Shown: one piece after another, positions 1 to 8,129 of the stretch
Numbering within the stretch: the first letter of the stretch is position 1
Layout: every line of letters begins with the position of its first letter
Origin: Methanomassiliicoccaceae archaeon
Lineage (GTDB): Archaea; Thermoplasmatota; Thermoplasmata; Methanomassiliicoccales; Methanomethylophilaceae
NCBI GenBank assembly: GCA_003550345.1
Contig: PUJZ01000070.1
Location: 1 to 43,620, forward strand
Reading direction: 5' to 3'
DNA length: 43,620 bases
Notes under the pieces: generated by a model
Seen by the model: the letters and a program-made list of their open reading frames with translations, nothing else
What the model was told of the DNA's origin: nothing
Database searches by the model: none
Position numbers and translations under genes: made by a program

Positions 1-648
1 CACCGCCACCGCCGATACGGCCCTCAGCGCCTCGTCTTCACCTAGAAGCTGGGAAGCCTGCTCCATGAAGGTGCGCGCCGAGAGGGCGGAGCTGAACGCG
101 AACCCGTCGACCCTTCCAGCGGCGGCCTCCTCGGCAATGCGGCGCACGCCGTCAGAGAGGGGCTCCGGCTCGAGGCGGTAGGCATGCAGCTCGCTGACGA
201 TGCAGCCTTCGGCCTCCAGCCCTTCGCGCAGAAGAGGTGTGCCCTTGTCGGAGCGCAGCAGCACCGTCCGCCTCCCCCGCAGCAGCGGGGAGCAGTCCTC
301 GACCAGGCCCTCGGAGGTGAAGGCGGAGGGCATCATGACCATCTCCGCGCCCAAGCGGAGCAGCCTGTCCCTGGTCGCCCGCCCGATGGCGATGACGATG
401 ACGCCGCGCAGCAGCCCCGCTAGGTCCCCCGCCGCGCTGGCGCAGACGTCAACCGCCGTGGTGGAGGCGAAGACCGCCGCATCCATACGGCCGCGCGCGA
501 GGTCGGCGAGGAAGGCGTCCATCCCATCAGCATCGCCGGGGAGGACCTTCAAGGAAGGGGCCGCCAACGGCCGCATCCCGAGCGAGCGCGCCGCCGCCTC
601 CGACCTCTCCAGGCGGTCGCGGGGCCGGGTGAAGGCCACCGTCCTCAC
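1..648 (-). CDS. hemD: Uroporphyrinogen-III synthase HemD (3' end outside window)
   Basis: Cyclises hydroxymethylbilane with inversion of ring D to give uroporphyrinogen III. The 216 codons in the window translate without a stop from a GTG at 648 and begin V-R-T-V-A-F-T-R-P-R, the usual N-terminal strand of the family. They continue with two-domain HemD features: a ViaIGraT-like segment, then T-S-E-G-L near the middle and F-S-S-A-L in the second lobe. HemD is normally about 240-260 residues, so only the C-terminus should be missing beyond position 1. The GTG start overlaps the sumT stop as GTGA, indicating translational coupling. HemD is poorly conserved, so the call rests on these segments together with its place directly after hemC and sumT. 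Confidence 0.85.
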   Translation of the reverse strand, partial: MRTVAFTRPRDRLERSEAAARSLGMRPLAAPSLKVLPGDADGMDAFLADLARGRMDAAVFASTTAVDVCASAAGDLAGLLRGVIVIAIGRATRDRLLRLGAEMVMMPSAFTSEGLVEDCSPLLRGRRTVLLRSDKGTPLLREGLEAEGCIVSELHAYRLEPEPLSDGVRRIAEEAAAGRVDGFAFSSALSARTFMEQASQLLGEDEALRAVSAVAV

Positions 649-1388
649 CGCAGGTCCCCCAGTTCTTCCATCCTCTCCACGCATTCTCCGATGACTATCA
701 CGCCTGGAGCCTTGAGGCCAGCCGACCCGACGTCGTCCGCCGCATGGGCGAGATCGCTGCGCAGCGCCCTCTGGCCGCCGGTGCTGCCCTCGCTTATCAC
801 CGCCACCGGCGTCCCGGGCGCCATGCCGCCCTCCTGGAGGGAGGCGGCGATGCGTCGCAGGTTGCCCATGCCCATCAGCACCACTATCGTCCCTCCGGTC
901 CCGGCGAGATGGCCCCAATCGATGCGGTCCTCGGCGCGGCCGTCCCGCTCATGGCCGGTGACCACCGTCACCAGTGATGAGTTGCCGCGGTGGGTGACCG
1001 GTATGCCGCAGAGCTCAGGGACGGCTATCGCTGACGATACGCCGGGCACCACATGCACGCTTACGCCCGCACGCCGCAGATGCTCGGCCTCCTCGGCCCC
1101 GCGGCCGAAGAGGAAGGGGTCCCCTCCCTTGAGGCGGACGACCTTCCTGCCCTGGAGGGCCAGCTCCGCCAGCAATGCGTTGATCTCCTCCTGTCTGAGG
1201 GTGTGGTCCCCTCCCCTCTTGCCCGCGTCGATACGTTCCGCCCCCGGGTTCAGGTCGAGCAGGGAGGCGTCCACCAGGGCGTCATGGACCAGGACGTCCG
1301 CCTGTTGTATCAGCTCCCTCCCCCGGACGGTTAGCAGGCCGGGGTCGCCGGGGCCGGCGCCGACGAGATGGACCTCGCCCTTATTCAT
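645..1388 (-). CDS. cobA: Uroporphyrinogen-III C-methyltransferase (SUMT)
   Basis: Transfers two methyl groups from SAM to C2 and C7 of uroporphyrinogen III, giving precorrin-2, the entry to siroheme, cobalamin and F430. The 247-residue length is that of stand-alone SUMT. The N-terminal V-G-A-G-P-G-D-P-G-L-L-T signature is present. Other family segments seen are V-x-R-L-K-G-G-D-P-F-L-F-G-R-G (around residue 85), V-V-P-G-V-S-S-A and P-V-T-H-R-G. There is no fused HemD or CysG dehydrogenase part; those functions are separate genes here. ATG at 1388 overlaps the hemC stop as ATGA, and its own stop overlaps hemD as GTGA. With sirC upstream in the same operon, the product is probably drawn towards sirohydrochlorin. 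Confidence 0.96.
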   Translation of the reverse strand: MNKGEVHLVGAGPGDPGLLTVRGRELIQQADVLVHDALVDASLLDLNPGAERIDAGKRGGDHTLRQEEINALLAELALQGRKVVRLKGGDPFLFGRGAEEAEHLRRAGVSVHVVPGVSSAIAVPELCGIPVTHRGNSSLVTVVTGHERDGRAEDRIDWGHLAGTGGTIVVLMGMGNLRRIAASLQEGGMAPGTPVAVISEGSTGGQRALRSDLAHAADDVGSAGLKAPGVIVIGECVERMEELGDLR

Positions 1389-2251
1389 GCGCCCGCCCCC
1401 TTAAGCGTGCCCGCCATCCTCCGCAATGCGGCCTGGTCCCCGTGGTCGACGGTCTCATCGCGGTAAACGCAGCGCCCCTCTTCCGGGAAGTTCATCGCCC
1501 TCAGCCTGATGCCACCGCCCTCCTCGGAGGCGAGGATGCCCACCGGGGCGGAGCAGTCCGCCCCCAGCATCTCCATCAGGAGCCTCTCGGTCATCACCTC
1601 GCGCCAGGTCCGGCCATGGTTGATCTTCTCCAGAGCGCCGGCGGTCTCGTCATCGCCCGACCGGCACGCGATGGCGATCGCCCCCTGCCCGGGGGCGGGA
1701 AGGAAATCCTCCAGCGGCAGCCTCTGCCGATCCCTGTCGATGCCCAATCGGTCCAGGCCCGCCTCGGCCAGTATTATGGCGTCGTATAGGCCGTCGTCGA
1801 GCTTCCGCAGCCTGGTGCCCACGTTGCCCCGTATGCTCTCCGCCCGCAGGTCAGGGCGTATGCGGCGGAGCATGGCCGCCCTCCGCACGCTCGACGTGCC
1901 CACCTTCGCAGCAGGCGGCAGCTCCTCCAAGGGGCAGGGTAGAATGACGTCATGCACCGGCCCGCGGGGGAGCACGGCGGCGATGGAGACGCCCTCCTGA
2001 TGCAGCACCGGCATGTCCTTGAGGGAGTTCACCGACACATCGATCCGGCTGTCGATGAGGGCGTTGTTCAGCTCGCGGACGAAGGCGCCGTAGCCGCCAA
2101 GGCCATCCAGAGGGGTTACGGTGTCCTCGTCCCCCCGGGTGCTTATCACCACTGTCTCAGAGTCGACGCCCGGGCAGGACCCGCTGAGAGAACGGAGGAA
2201 TCGTTGCGTCTGCTCCATGGCGAGGGCGCTGCCTCTTGTGCCTACACGGAT
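1385..2251 (-). CDS. hemC: Porphobilinogen deaminase HemC with a possible ATC start
   Basis: Polymerises four porphobilinogens to hydroxymethylbilane in the cytoplasm. The dipyrromethane-cofactor cysteine lies in G-A-D-C-S-A-P-V-G, and the catalytic aspartate region is D-V-S-V-N-S-L-K-D-M-P (Asn where His is usual). The start is odd. The first ATG, at 2218, would remove the conserved N-terminal segment R-V-G-T-R-G-S-A-L-A, which lies in frame just upstream. No ATG, GTG or TTG exists in that frame there; the codons run GCG-ATC-CGT-GTA. A strong GGAGGTG (2263-2257) ends five bases before the ATC at 2251-2249, so I place the start there, giving 288 residues, close to family length. It then overlaps the end of hemL by 10 bases. 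A base error in the assembly is the simple alternative. Identity is sure; the start is not. Confidence 0.93.
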   Translation of the reverse strand: MRVGTRGSALAMEQTQRFLRSLSGSCPGVDSETVVISTRGDEDTVTPLDGLGGYGAFVRELNNALIDSRIDVSVNSLKDMPVLHQEGVSIAAVLPRGPVHDVILPCPLEELPPAAKVGTSSVRRAAMLRRIRPDLRAESIRGNVGTRLRKLDDGLYDAIILAEAGLDRLGIDRDRQRLPLEDFLPAPGQGAIAIACRSGDDETAGALEKINHGRTWREVMTERLLMEMLGADCSAPVGILASEEGGGIRLRAMNFPEEGRCVYRDETVDHGDQAALRRMAGTLKGAGA

Positions 2252-3516
2252 CGCTCCACCTCCCTCAGTCCGGAGTCGAACGCCTCCATGAGGCCGTCGA
2301 GATGCTGCTTCTGATGCTCGGTGCAGAGGAACAGGCTCTCGAACTGCGAAGGCGGCAGGTAATGCCCTTCTCCGAGCATATGGAGGAACAGACCGCGGAA
2401 GGCGGCGGCGTCGCAGGCGGCGGCATCGCTGCCGTTACTGACCTCGTCGGCCCCGAGGAATATCTGGAACATCGAGCCCACCGAGTTCACGCAGGCCTTG
2501 AGCCTCCGGTCGGCTATGATATCCCGCAGCCCCTGGACCACCGTCCCTCCCTTGGAGTCGAGCGAGCGGTACACCGCGGCATCGAGATGGTTGAGCACCG
2601 CCAGGCCGGCGGCTGCGGTCAAGGGGTTGCCGGAGAAGGTGCCTGCCATGTACACCGGTCCCTGGGGGGAGACGAGCTCCATGATATCCCTCCTTCCCGC
2701 CACCGCCCCCGCGGGCAGCCCGCCGCCGATCGCCTTGCCCAGGGTGCAGAGGTCGGCCTCCACCCCGTAGAGCTCCTGCGCCCCGCCGGCGGCGACGCGC
2801 AGGCCGGTGATCACCTCGTCGAATATCAGCAGCGTGCCGTTCTCCTCCGTCATCCGCCGCAGCTCACGCAGATAGCCGGGAGCCGGCGGTACGACGCCGC
2901 AGTTCCCCATGACCGGCTCGACGATGACGGCGGCCACGTCCCCGCCCTCCAGCACTCCGGCGGCGGCCTCGACGTCGTTGAACTCCATCAGCAGCGTGGA
3001 ACCCACCGCGCCCTCGGGGACGCCGGCGCTGCCCGGCAGGCATGCCTCCATGGCCGCAGAGCCCGGCTTCACCAGGAGGGCGTCGTGGGCTCCGTGGAAG
3101 CCGCCAACCGCTTTGACCACCTTGTCCCTGCCGGTGAAGCCGCGGGCCAATCTCAGCGCATGCATAGTGGCCTCGCCGCCGCTGTTGGCGAAGCGGACCA
3201 TGTCCGCCCCCGGCAGCCGGCCCACCAGCTTCTCGGCGAACTCCAGCTCGTTGGGCGAGGGGGCGCCGAAAAGCAGGCCCTCGTTAGCCTGGCGCATGAC
3301 GGCGTCGAAGACGGCGGGATGGCCGTGGCCGAGTATGAGCGGCCCGTAGCCGAGGCAGAAGTCCACCAGTCTGTTGCCGTCGACGTCGAAGAGCAGCGGG
3401 CCGTCCCCCCGCCTGATGAACGACGGGAAGGGCGCGAAGGCCCTGATGGGGCTGGACACCCCGCCGGGCATCACCGACCTGCTGCGCGCGAACAATCTCT
3501 CTGAATTCTCCCTCAT
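2242..3516 (-). CDS. hemL: Glutamate-1-semialdehyde 2,1-aminomutase
   Basis: PLP enzyme that converts glutamate-1-semialdehyde to 5-aminolevulinate, the second step of the C5 route. The 424-residue product starts M-R-E-N-S-E-R-L-F and has V-M-P-G-G-V-S-S-P-I-R near residue 15. It also has F-D-E-V-I-T-G-L-R (around 232) and the PLP lysine at about 261 in T-L-G-K-A-I-G-G-G. The frame stays open far upstream, to 4113, but that stretch is antisense-like coding shadow over hemB. The ATG at 3516 is preceded by a perfect GGAGGTGACC inside the end of hemB and gives family length. It follows hemB by two bases. Confidence 0.97.
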   Translation of the reverse strand: MRENSERLFARSRSVMPGGVSSPIRAFAPFPSFIRRGDGPLLFDVDGNRLVDFCLGYGPLILGHGHPAVFDAVMRQANEGLLFGAPSPNELEFAEKLVGRLPGADMVRFANSGGEATMHALRLARGFTGRDKVVKAVGGFHGAHDALLVKPGSAAMEACLPGSAGVPEGAVGSTLLMEFNDVEAAAGVLEGGDVAAVIVEPVMGNCGVVPPAPGYLRELRRMTEENGTLLIFDEVITGLRVAAGGAQELYGVEADLCTLGKAIGGGLPAGAVAGRRDIMELVSPQGPVYMAGTFSGNPLTAAAGLAVLNHLDAAVYRSLDSKGGTVVQGLRDIIADRRLKACVNSVGSMFQIFLGADEVSNGSDAAACDAAAFRGLFLHMLGEGHYLPPSQFESLFLCTEHQKQHLDGLMEAFDSGLREVERSV

Positions 3517-3518
3517 TG

Positions 3519-4493
3519 TCACTGGGTCACCTCCAGTTCCGCAACGATCCTGCGGGTGTAATAACTTGCTATGACGCCGGCGCCGCTCCTTTTGATGGCG
3601 GTGAGCGTCTCGAGCATCGAGCGCTCCTCGTCGATCGCGCCCATGGAGGCGGCGGCCATGATCATGGCGTACTCCCCCGAGACCTGATAGGCGGCTATCG
3701 GAACATCGAGGGCCCGTCGGCAGTCGCTTATCACGTCCAGCGATGTCAGCGCCGGCTTCACCATCACGATGTCCGCGCCCTCGCCGATGTCCAAGGACGC
3801 CTCGCGCAGGGCCTCGCGGCGGTTGCCCACGTCCATCTGGTAGCCTGAGCGGTCCCCGAACGCGGGCGCGGAGCAGGCCGCCTCCCGGAATGGCCCGTAG
3901 AGGGCGCTGTCGTACTTCACCGCATAGGACATTATCGGCGTCATCCTGTGCCCGCCGGCGTCCAAGGCCTGGCGTATCGCCGCCACCGAACCGTCCATCA
4001 TCCCTGAGGGGGCGACGATGTCCGCCCCCTCGTCGGCGAGCGACGCCGCCGTCCGGCCGAGGAGCGGCAGGGTGCTGTCGTTGTCGACTCGGCCGTCGCG
4101 GACGACGCCGCAATGGCCATGGTCGCTGTACTCGCAGAGGCAGACATCGGCGATGACGTTCAGGCCACCGGCCGACTTCAGCGCCCGCACCGCGCTCTGG
4201 GCCACGCCGTCCTCGCTCCAGGCTCCGCTCCCTTCCGCGTCCTTGCGTCGGGGGACGCCGAAGACCATGACCGTCCTCACCCCCTCGGACTCCAGCTCAT
4301 CGGAGAGACGGGGGAGATGGTCCAGCGGATAGGCTTCTACTCCGGTAAGGCAGCCTATCGGCCGGACGGCGTCGCATCTCTCGTCCACGAACAACGGTAG
4401 CATCAGGTCCTCAGCGCGTAGGGATGTCTCCCGCACCATGGACCGGAGGCCTGGCGATGAGCGCAGCCTACGGGTCCTCGCGGCCGGGAACAT
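3519..4493 (-). CDS. hemB: Porphobilinogen synthase (ALA dehydratase)
   Basis: Condenses two 5-aminolevulinates to porphobilinogen. The product has 324 residues, family length. The zinc-site cysteines are seen at about 118, 120 and 128 in D-V-C-L-C-E-Y-S-D-H-G-H-C, so this is the zinc-dependent type. Schiff-base lysines are at about 193 (Y-A-V-K-Y-D) and 246 (M-V-K-P-A). The frame is open further upstream, to 4862, but the ATG at 4493 fits the family N-terminus (P-A-A-R-T-R-R-L-R) and overlaps the hemA stop as TGATG. This coupling is typical of the operon. Confidence 0.97.
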   Translation of the reverse strand: MFPAARTRRLRSSPGLRSMVRETSLRAEDLMLPLFVDERCDAVRPIGCLTGVEAYPLDHLPRLSDELESEGVRTVMVFGVPRRKDAEGSGAWSEDGVAQSAVRALKSAGGLNVIADVCLCEYSDHGHCGVVRDGRVDNDSTLPLLGRTAASLADEGADIVAPSGMMDGSVAAIRQALDAGGHRMTPIMSYAVKYDSALYGPFREAACSAPAFGDRSGYQMDVGNRREALREASLDIGEGADIVMVKPALTSLDVISDCRRALDVPIAAYQVSGEYAMIMAAASMGAIDEERSMLETLTAIKRSGAGVIASYYTRRIVAELEVTQ

Positions 4494-5731
4494 CAGTCCC
4501 CCTCCAGGCCGAAGAGGTATTCGGCCGCCCTGCACAGCTCCTTGTCGCCGTTGCGGCACGCCTCCTTGAGCCGGCAGAACGGGTCGGCCATGATCTTCGA
4601 GACCAGCGCCCGGGAGAGGTCCTCGATGACCTCCTCGCTGCCGCCGGCGCCCGCCCTGCGGCAGGCCCTGTCCAGCTCCCTCTCCCTTATGTGGGCGATC
4701 TTCCGGTTTAGAACGCGTATGAGCTCGTCGGCCTCCATGGCGTCCCTCTCCCCCTGATATATCTCCAGCTCCTCGCAGACTATGGCCTCGGCATCGGCCA
4801 TCTCCTTGCGGCGGCGCTCGATGTTGCCGAGGGCGATGTCCTTGAGGCCGTCCATCAGGCATAGGTCAACGCCCGGCACCTCCTTGACCGAGGGGTCGAC
4901 GTTGGAGGGCATGGACACATCGATCAGCAGCAGCCGCGACGCCCTGCCTTCCATCGCCCTCTCCACCGTGGCCCGGTCGAGGACGACGTGCGGCGCCGCC
5001 GTCGCCACCAGGACTATGTCGCTCTGGGCGATGACGTGCGGCAATGAGTCCATGCCCACGGCCACGCCGTCGAGCTGGTAGGCGAGCTCCTTGGCGTTCT
5101 CGTACGTCCGGTTCGAGACGAAGACGCTGCGGGGCCCCTTGCCCCGCAGGCTCTTGGCTATCAATGTGGCCATCTCCCCGGCGCCGACCACCGTCACCAC
5201 CCTGCCCTCCAGGTCCCCCAGGCTCTCCTCCGCCAACTGGACGGCGGCTGAGCCCACCGATACCGCCCCGTTGTTGAGGGCGGTCTCGCTGCGCACCCTC
5301 TTGCCCACCGACAGGGCCCTCTCGAACAGCCCCCTCAGCCTCGGTCCGGCCCCGCCGTCCCTCAGCGCACGCAGGTAGGCCTCCTTCACCTGATGCTGTA
5401 TCTGGTCCTCGCCGATCATCAGCGAGTCCAGGCCGCAGACCACTTTGAAGAGGTGCTGGACGCTCTCCCTCCCTTCGAGGATGAAGGCCGAAGCCCCGTT
5501 GCGGCTGTACGGCACCCGCCCGCGTACCAAAGAGAGCAACGAGCGCCTCGCGTCCTCGGCGCGGTTCGCGGCGACGTAGACCTCGAAGCGGTTGCATGTG
5601 CTCAGCACGACGTGCTCATCCGCGCCTTCGATCGACAATCCCTCCTCCAGGACGGAGCCCAGGCGGTTCATGGCCCCCTCGAGGCCGTCCATGCCCGCCG
5701 ACAGGTGCGTGACGTGGAGGCTGATTATCAT
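4493..5731 (-). CDS. hemA: Glutamyl-tRNA reductase
   Basis: NADPH-dependent reduction of glutamyl-tRNA(Glu) to glutamate-1-semialdehyde, the committed step of archaeal tetrapyrrole synthesis. The product has 412 residues. The catalytic cysteine (about 46) lies in L-S-T-C-N-R-F-E-V-Y. Then come the G-E-D-Q-I-Q-H-Q-V-K-E-A-Y segment, the NADP Rossmann motif V-V-G-A-G-E-M-A, and F-V-S-N-R-T. The C-terminal dimerisation helices are present. The ATG at 5731 gives the family start M-I-I-S-L-H-V and overlaps the sirC stop as ATGA; the open frame upstream of it has no HemA similarity. The start reaction sits third in the operon, after the F430-branch genes. Confidence 0.97.
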   Translation of the reverse strand: MIISLHVTHLSAGMDGLEGAMNRLGSVLEEGLSIEGADEHVVLSTCNRFEVYVAANRAEDARRSLLSLVRGRVPYSRNGASAFILEGRESVQHLFKVVCGLDSLMIGEDQIQHQVKEAYLRALRDGGAGPRLRGLFERALSVGKRVRSETALNNGAVSVGSAAVQLAEESLGDLEGRVVTVVGAGEMATLIAKSLRGKGPRSVFVSNRTYENAKELAYQLDGVAVGMDSLPHVIAQSDIVLVATAAPHVVLDRATVERAMEGRASRLLLIDVSMPSNVDPSVKEVPGVDLCLMDGLKDIALGNIERRRKEMADAEAIVCEELEIYQGERDAMEADELIRVLNRKIAHIRERELDRACRRAGAGGSEEVIEDLSRALVSKIMADPFCRLKEACRNGDKELCRAAEYLFGLEGD

Positions 5732-6363
5732 CGGTACGCCTCCATCATGGCCGCCGCCCTCTCTCGCGCCAGGTCGTCCCTCTTCGACCGCAGCAGCGAC
5801 CATATGCCCTCATCGCGCATCACCGCCCGCAGCAGCTCGGCGCGCTCCCTTTGGCCGGGGACCTTCTTCCTGGCGATAGGCCGCAGCTCGGAGAGGAGCT
5901 CGGCCATGGAGTCGTAGGCGGGGTCGAAGAGCTCGTCCGACCTCTCCATGAGGAAAGGCGGGAATACCGGCGCCCTCCCCTCCGTGGACGCGCAGAGGAC
6001 GAAGGCCCCCCTCCTCCTGGTGGAGGGGATGATGAAGTTGCCGCCGCCGTGCACCGAATTGACCAGCTTCCCCTTTTCCAATGCCTTGTCCACGATGGCG
6101 CGGTTCAAGCTCTCGTCGTCCGTGGCCGCCACCACCACATCGTGCCCGTCGATGAGGGACAGCGCCTCATCGTCAACGCTCCGCTCGATCACGGCCGATG
6201 CCAGCGAGCGGAGCTCCGGGACTGCGCTCTCCGCCACCACGGTGATGCCGCAGCCCCGCAGGTGCTCGGCCTTGCGCATGGCGACGCGGCCGCCGCCGAA
6301 GAACAGGGTGGAGAGCCTCTCCGGCGCCACGAGGATGGGGACCATGCGCCCCTGCTCATCCAT
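5728..6363 (-). CDS. sirC: Precorrin-2 dehydrogenase (SirC/Met8-type)
   Basis: NAD-dependent oxidation of precorrin-2 to sirohydrochlorin, needed for F430, siroheme and anaerobic B12. The 211-residue product has the N-terminal Rossmann fingerprint [18 protein letters not shown] (NAD domain), and [14 protein letters not shown] where the family has the catalytic aspartate region (V-N-x-x-D). Some CysG-family enzymes also chelate metal, so ferrochelatase activity cannot be excluded. I chose the ATG at 6363 because GGAGGTGA, inside the end of cfbC, stands five bases before it; a GTG at 6372 is also possible. It overlaps cfbC by eight bases, tying sirohydrochlorin to the F430 branch. Confidence 0.93.
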   Translation of the reverse strand: MDEQGRMVPILVAPERLSTLFFGGGRVAMRKAEHLRGCGITVVAESAVPELRSLASAVIERSVDDEALSLIDGHDVVVAATDDESLNRAIVDKALEKGKLVNSVHGGGNFIIPSTRRRGAFVLCASTEGRAPVFPPFLMERSDELFDPAYDSMAELLSELRPIARKKVPGQRERAELLRAVMRDEGIWSLLRSKRDDLARERAAAMMEAYR

Positions 6364-7123
6364 CCAGCTCACCTCCGCCGTCCTCCATCAATCGCCGTGC
6401 CAGCGCCTGGTATATGCGGGCGAGCTCCCCGCCGGGGGAATGCTCCATCACGGTCATGTCGGCGGACTCGGCCTCCTGCACCGAGCGGTGGCGGGGGACG
6501 CGGCCGATGACGCGGGTCCCCATGGAGGACGCCAGACCGTCGAGGATGGCGTCCTCTCCCTCGATGCCCCGGGAGTTCTGGATGACGCCGCAGAGCCGGG
6601 CGTAGCCATGCGTCCGGAAGTTGCCTATCGCTGCAGCGATGTTCGTCGCCGCGTAGGCCGACATCCGCTCGCCGGAGCTCACCACGTAGACCTCACGGGC
6701 GTAGCCGTTGCGTATCGGCATGGCGAAGCCGCCGCAGACCACGTCCCCCAGCACGTCGTAGACAACGACCTCCGGCTTGTGAGCCTCGAAGGCCTCCAGC
6801 CTGTCGAGGGTTTCGAAGGCGGTTATTATGCCCCTTCCGGCGCATCCCACCCCCGGCCTCGGGCCGCCGCACTCGGCGCAGAGGACCCCTGCGAAGCCGG
6901 TCCGCACTATGTCGTCAAGGTCAGGCTCGCCTTCGCGGCAGGCGTCGAGGATAGTCAGCTGCGGGCTGCCGTTGAGCAGGAGGGAGGTGGAGTCGGCCTT
7001 GGGGTCGCATCCTATCTGCATCACCTTAACGCCCTGCAGGGCCAATGCCGCTGACACGTTGGAAGCGGTGGTGGATTTCCCGATGCCGCCCTTCCCGTAG
7101 ATGGCTATGCGCCTCCGGCTCAT
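6356..7123 (-). CDS. cfbC: CfbC, NifH-like reductase subunit of F430 synthesis
   Basis: NifH-family Fe-S ATPase. CfbC with CfbD reduces and cyclises Ni-sirohydrochlorin a,c-diamide on the way to coenzyme F430 (family knowledge). The 255-residue product has the deviant Walker [11 protein letters not shown] (10-19) and [11 protein letters not shown]. The two cysteines holding the intersubunit 4Fe-4S cluster are at about 94 (G-V-G-C-A-G-R-G) and 130 ([10 protein letters not shown]). Short length and position before sirC/hemA favour CfbC over NifH, BchL or ChlL. CfbD, CfbA, CfbB and CfbE are not in the window. It is the first gene of the operon, and its promoter region carries a half-site pair shared with the ABC importer at 19.2 kb. 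Confidence 0.9.
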   Translation of the reverse strand: MSRRRIAIYGKGGIGKSTTASNVSAALALQGVKVMQIGCDPKADSTSLLLNGSPQLTILDACREGEPDLDDIVRTGFAGVLCAECGGPRPGVGCAGRGIITAFETLDRLEAFEAHKPEVVVYDVLGDVVCGGFAMPIRNGYAREVYVVSSGERMSAYAATNIAAAIGNFRTHGYARLCGVIQNSRGIEGEDAILDGLASSMGTRVIGRVPRHRSVQEAESADMTVMEHSPGGELARIYQALARRLMEDGGGELDG

Positions 7124-7143
7124 CGACGGTCAATCAAGGTGGG

Positions 7144-7180
7144 CATAGTAATACTTTTTGCATGGTAAAGTAACACTCAT
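7144..7180 (-). promoter_or_regulatory. Candidate operator/promoter of the cfbC-hem operon
   Basis: On the plus strand AGTAATAC (7147-7154) and GTAACACT (7170-7177) face each other across 15 bases (AGT..AC / GT..ACT inverted). The same GTAAYAC words flank the TATA elements at 19190-19224 and 19275-19303. The A/T-rich region lies 20-45 bases upstream of the cfbC ATG, as expected for a TATA region with a short or absent leader. I infer a shared, probably metal-responsive regulator. The spacer is 15 here and 13 in the other two sites, and the symmetry is weaker, so this copy is the least certain. Confidence 0.55.
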
Positions 7181-7312
7181 GCGTGAACAGAGCCCTTTCA
7201 CGGGGGATGCGGGCGCGGGCCCGATGGCGGCGTACAGGCCAGGCCTTGCTGCCCGCTCAGGGAGGCGGGACTGGATCGAGGCGGCACCCTCGTCTCAGGC
7301 GGAGGCCCGATC

Positions 7313-7453
7313 TCAGGCGAGGATGTAGAAGGCGAAGAACGCTATCAGCGCCAGAAGAAGCAGGAGCCTTATCAGTATCGGCAAGGGACGGCCGCCACGG
7401 TAGCGGCGGTACCTCCTCCTTCTGCCCCTGCGGGTCTTGAACGGGTTCACCAT
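7313..7453 (-). CDS. Small basic single-TM protein (46 aa)
   Basis: Unrecognised. The 46-residue product begins with about 22 residues very rich in Arg and Tyr (R-R-G-R-R-R-R-Y-R-R-Y-R). After it comes one hydrophobic helix of about 22 residues (from about L24), ending I-L-A. This topology suggests a small membrane protein with a positively charged cytoplasmic tail that could touch nucleic acid or lipid head groups. It is supported as a gene by a clean TATA box (ATTTATATC on the minus strand) centred about 26 bases before the ATG, which would make the transcript leaderless. It lies between msrA and cfbC, with its own promoter. No function is proposed. Confidence 0.6.
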   Translation of the reverse strand: MVNPFKTRRGRRRRYRRYRGGRPLPILIRLLLLLALIAFFAFYILA

Positions 7454-7473
7454 GGGGAATGTATCGCCTGATG

Positions 7474-7486
7474 GATATAAATGATG
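7474..7486 (-). promoter_or_regulatory. TATA box of the 46-aa membrane protein
   Basis: Minus-strand ATCATTTATATCC, centred near 7479. An archaeal TATA box places transcription start about 26 bases on, which is the ATG at 7453, so the mRNA is probably leaderless. Confidence 0.6.
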
Positions 7487-7490
7487 TTAC

Positions 7491-8021
7491 TCAGCCGCGC
7501 CCGTCCCGGACCTCGCGCAGCCTCTCCAGCTTCGGATCGATGACCAGCCGGCAGTAGGGCTCGCGGCGGTTCCTAGCATGATAGTCCTGATGGTAGTCCT
7601 CGGCAGGATGGAAGGATTTGAACGGCACGATCTCCGTCACCACCGGCCGGGGGAAGGCCCCGCTCTCCTCCAGCTCACGCACTTTGATACGGGCATCCCG
7701 CTCCTGGGACCCGTCGTGGTAGAATATCACCGAGCGGTACTGCGGGCCGACATCGTTCCCCTGGCGGTCGACGGTGGTGGGGTCATGGATGGTGAAGAAC
7801 ACATCGAGCAGGTCGCGGAAGCTCAGCACCTTGTCGTCGAAGACGATGTCCACCGCTTCGGCGTGGCCGGTGCCGCCGCGCATCACCTCCCTGTAGCTGG
7901 GGGAGTCCACATGGCCGCCGGAGAATCCCGATGTCACCCGCTGCACGCCCTCCAGGGTGCGGAACGCGGCGTCCAGGCACCAGAAGCATCCGCCCCCCAA
8001 TGTCGCCCTAGCCCTCGCCAT
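7491..8021 (-). CDS. msrA: Peptide-methionine (S)-S-oxide reductase
   Basis: Repairs methionine-S-sulfoxide in proteins. The 176-residue product has the signature G-G-G-C-F-W-C with the catalytic cysteine at about 12, then the S-G-F-S-G-G, Y-R-E-V-M-R-G-G-T-G-H-A-E-A and D-P-T-T-x-x-R-Q-G-N-D-x-G-x-Q-Y-R-S segments that form the substrate pocket. The C-terminal F-x-x-A-E-D-Y-H-Q-D-Y is also present. No MsrB domain is fused. A T-rich TATA-like element (CTTTTTAC, minus strand) lies about 25 bases before the ATG. It is transcribed away from the CARF-like gene. Confidence 0.96.
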   Translation of the reverse strand: MARARATLGGGCFWCLDAAFRTLEGVQRVTSGFSGGHVDSPSYREVMRGGTGHAEAVDIVFDDKVLSFRDLLDVFFTIHDPTTVDRQGNDVGPQYRSVIFYHDGSQERDARIKVRELEESGAFPRPVVTEIVPFKSFHPAEDYHQDYHARNRREPYCRLVIDPKLERLREVRDGRG

Positions 8022-8097
8022 CGATGCAGGATGTCCGCCGGGGGGTAAAAAGGCAACGACCCTACGGCGGCGGCATAGTCCTTAATCGAGGGTATAA

Positions 8098-8108
8098 GAT
8101 ATATATCG
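8098..8108 (+). promoter_or_regulatory. TATA box of the CARF-PIN operon
   Basis: GATATATATCG, centred 27 bases before the ATG at 8130. The spacing predicts a leaderless mRNA for the first gene. It is one of the strongest TATA elements in the window. Confidence 0.7.
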
Positions 8109-8129
8109 TTCACGTTTTATCTATTTTCC

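Noticed and set aside
2236-3504. A 422-codon plus-strand frame
   Set aside because: Opposite hemL, low-complexity composition, no motif.
3517-4113. N-terminal extension of HemL
   Set aside because: No family similarity and lies over hemB in another frame; the ATG at 3516 has an ideal ribosome site.
6356-7123. cfbC as nitrogenase NifH or protochlorophyllide reductase BchL
   Set aside because: No nif or bch partner nearby; shorter protein and fixed position in a sirohydrochlorin operon fit CfbC better.
7183-7440. An 85-codon plus-strand frame between cfbC and msrA
   Set aside because: Arg-rich, no promoter, and antisense to the better supported 46-residue membrane protein.
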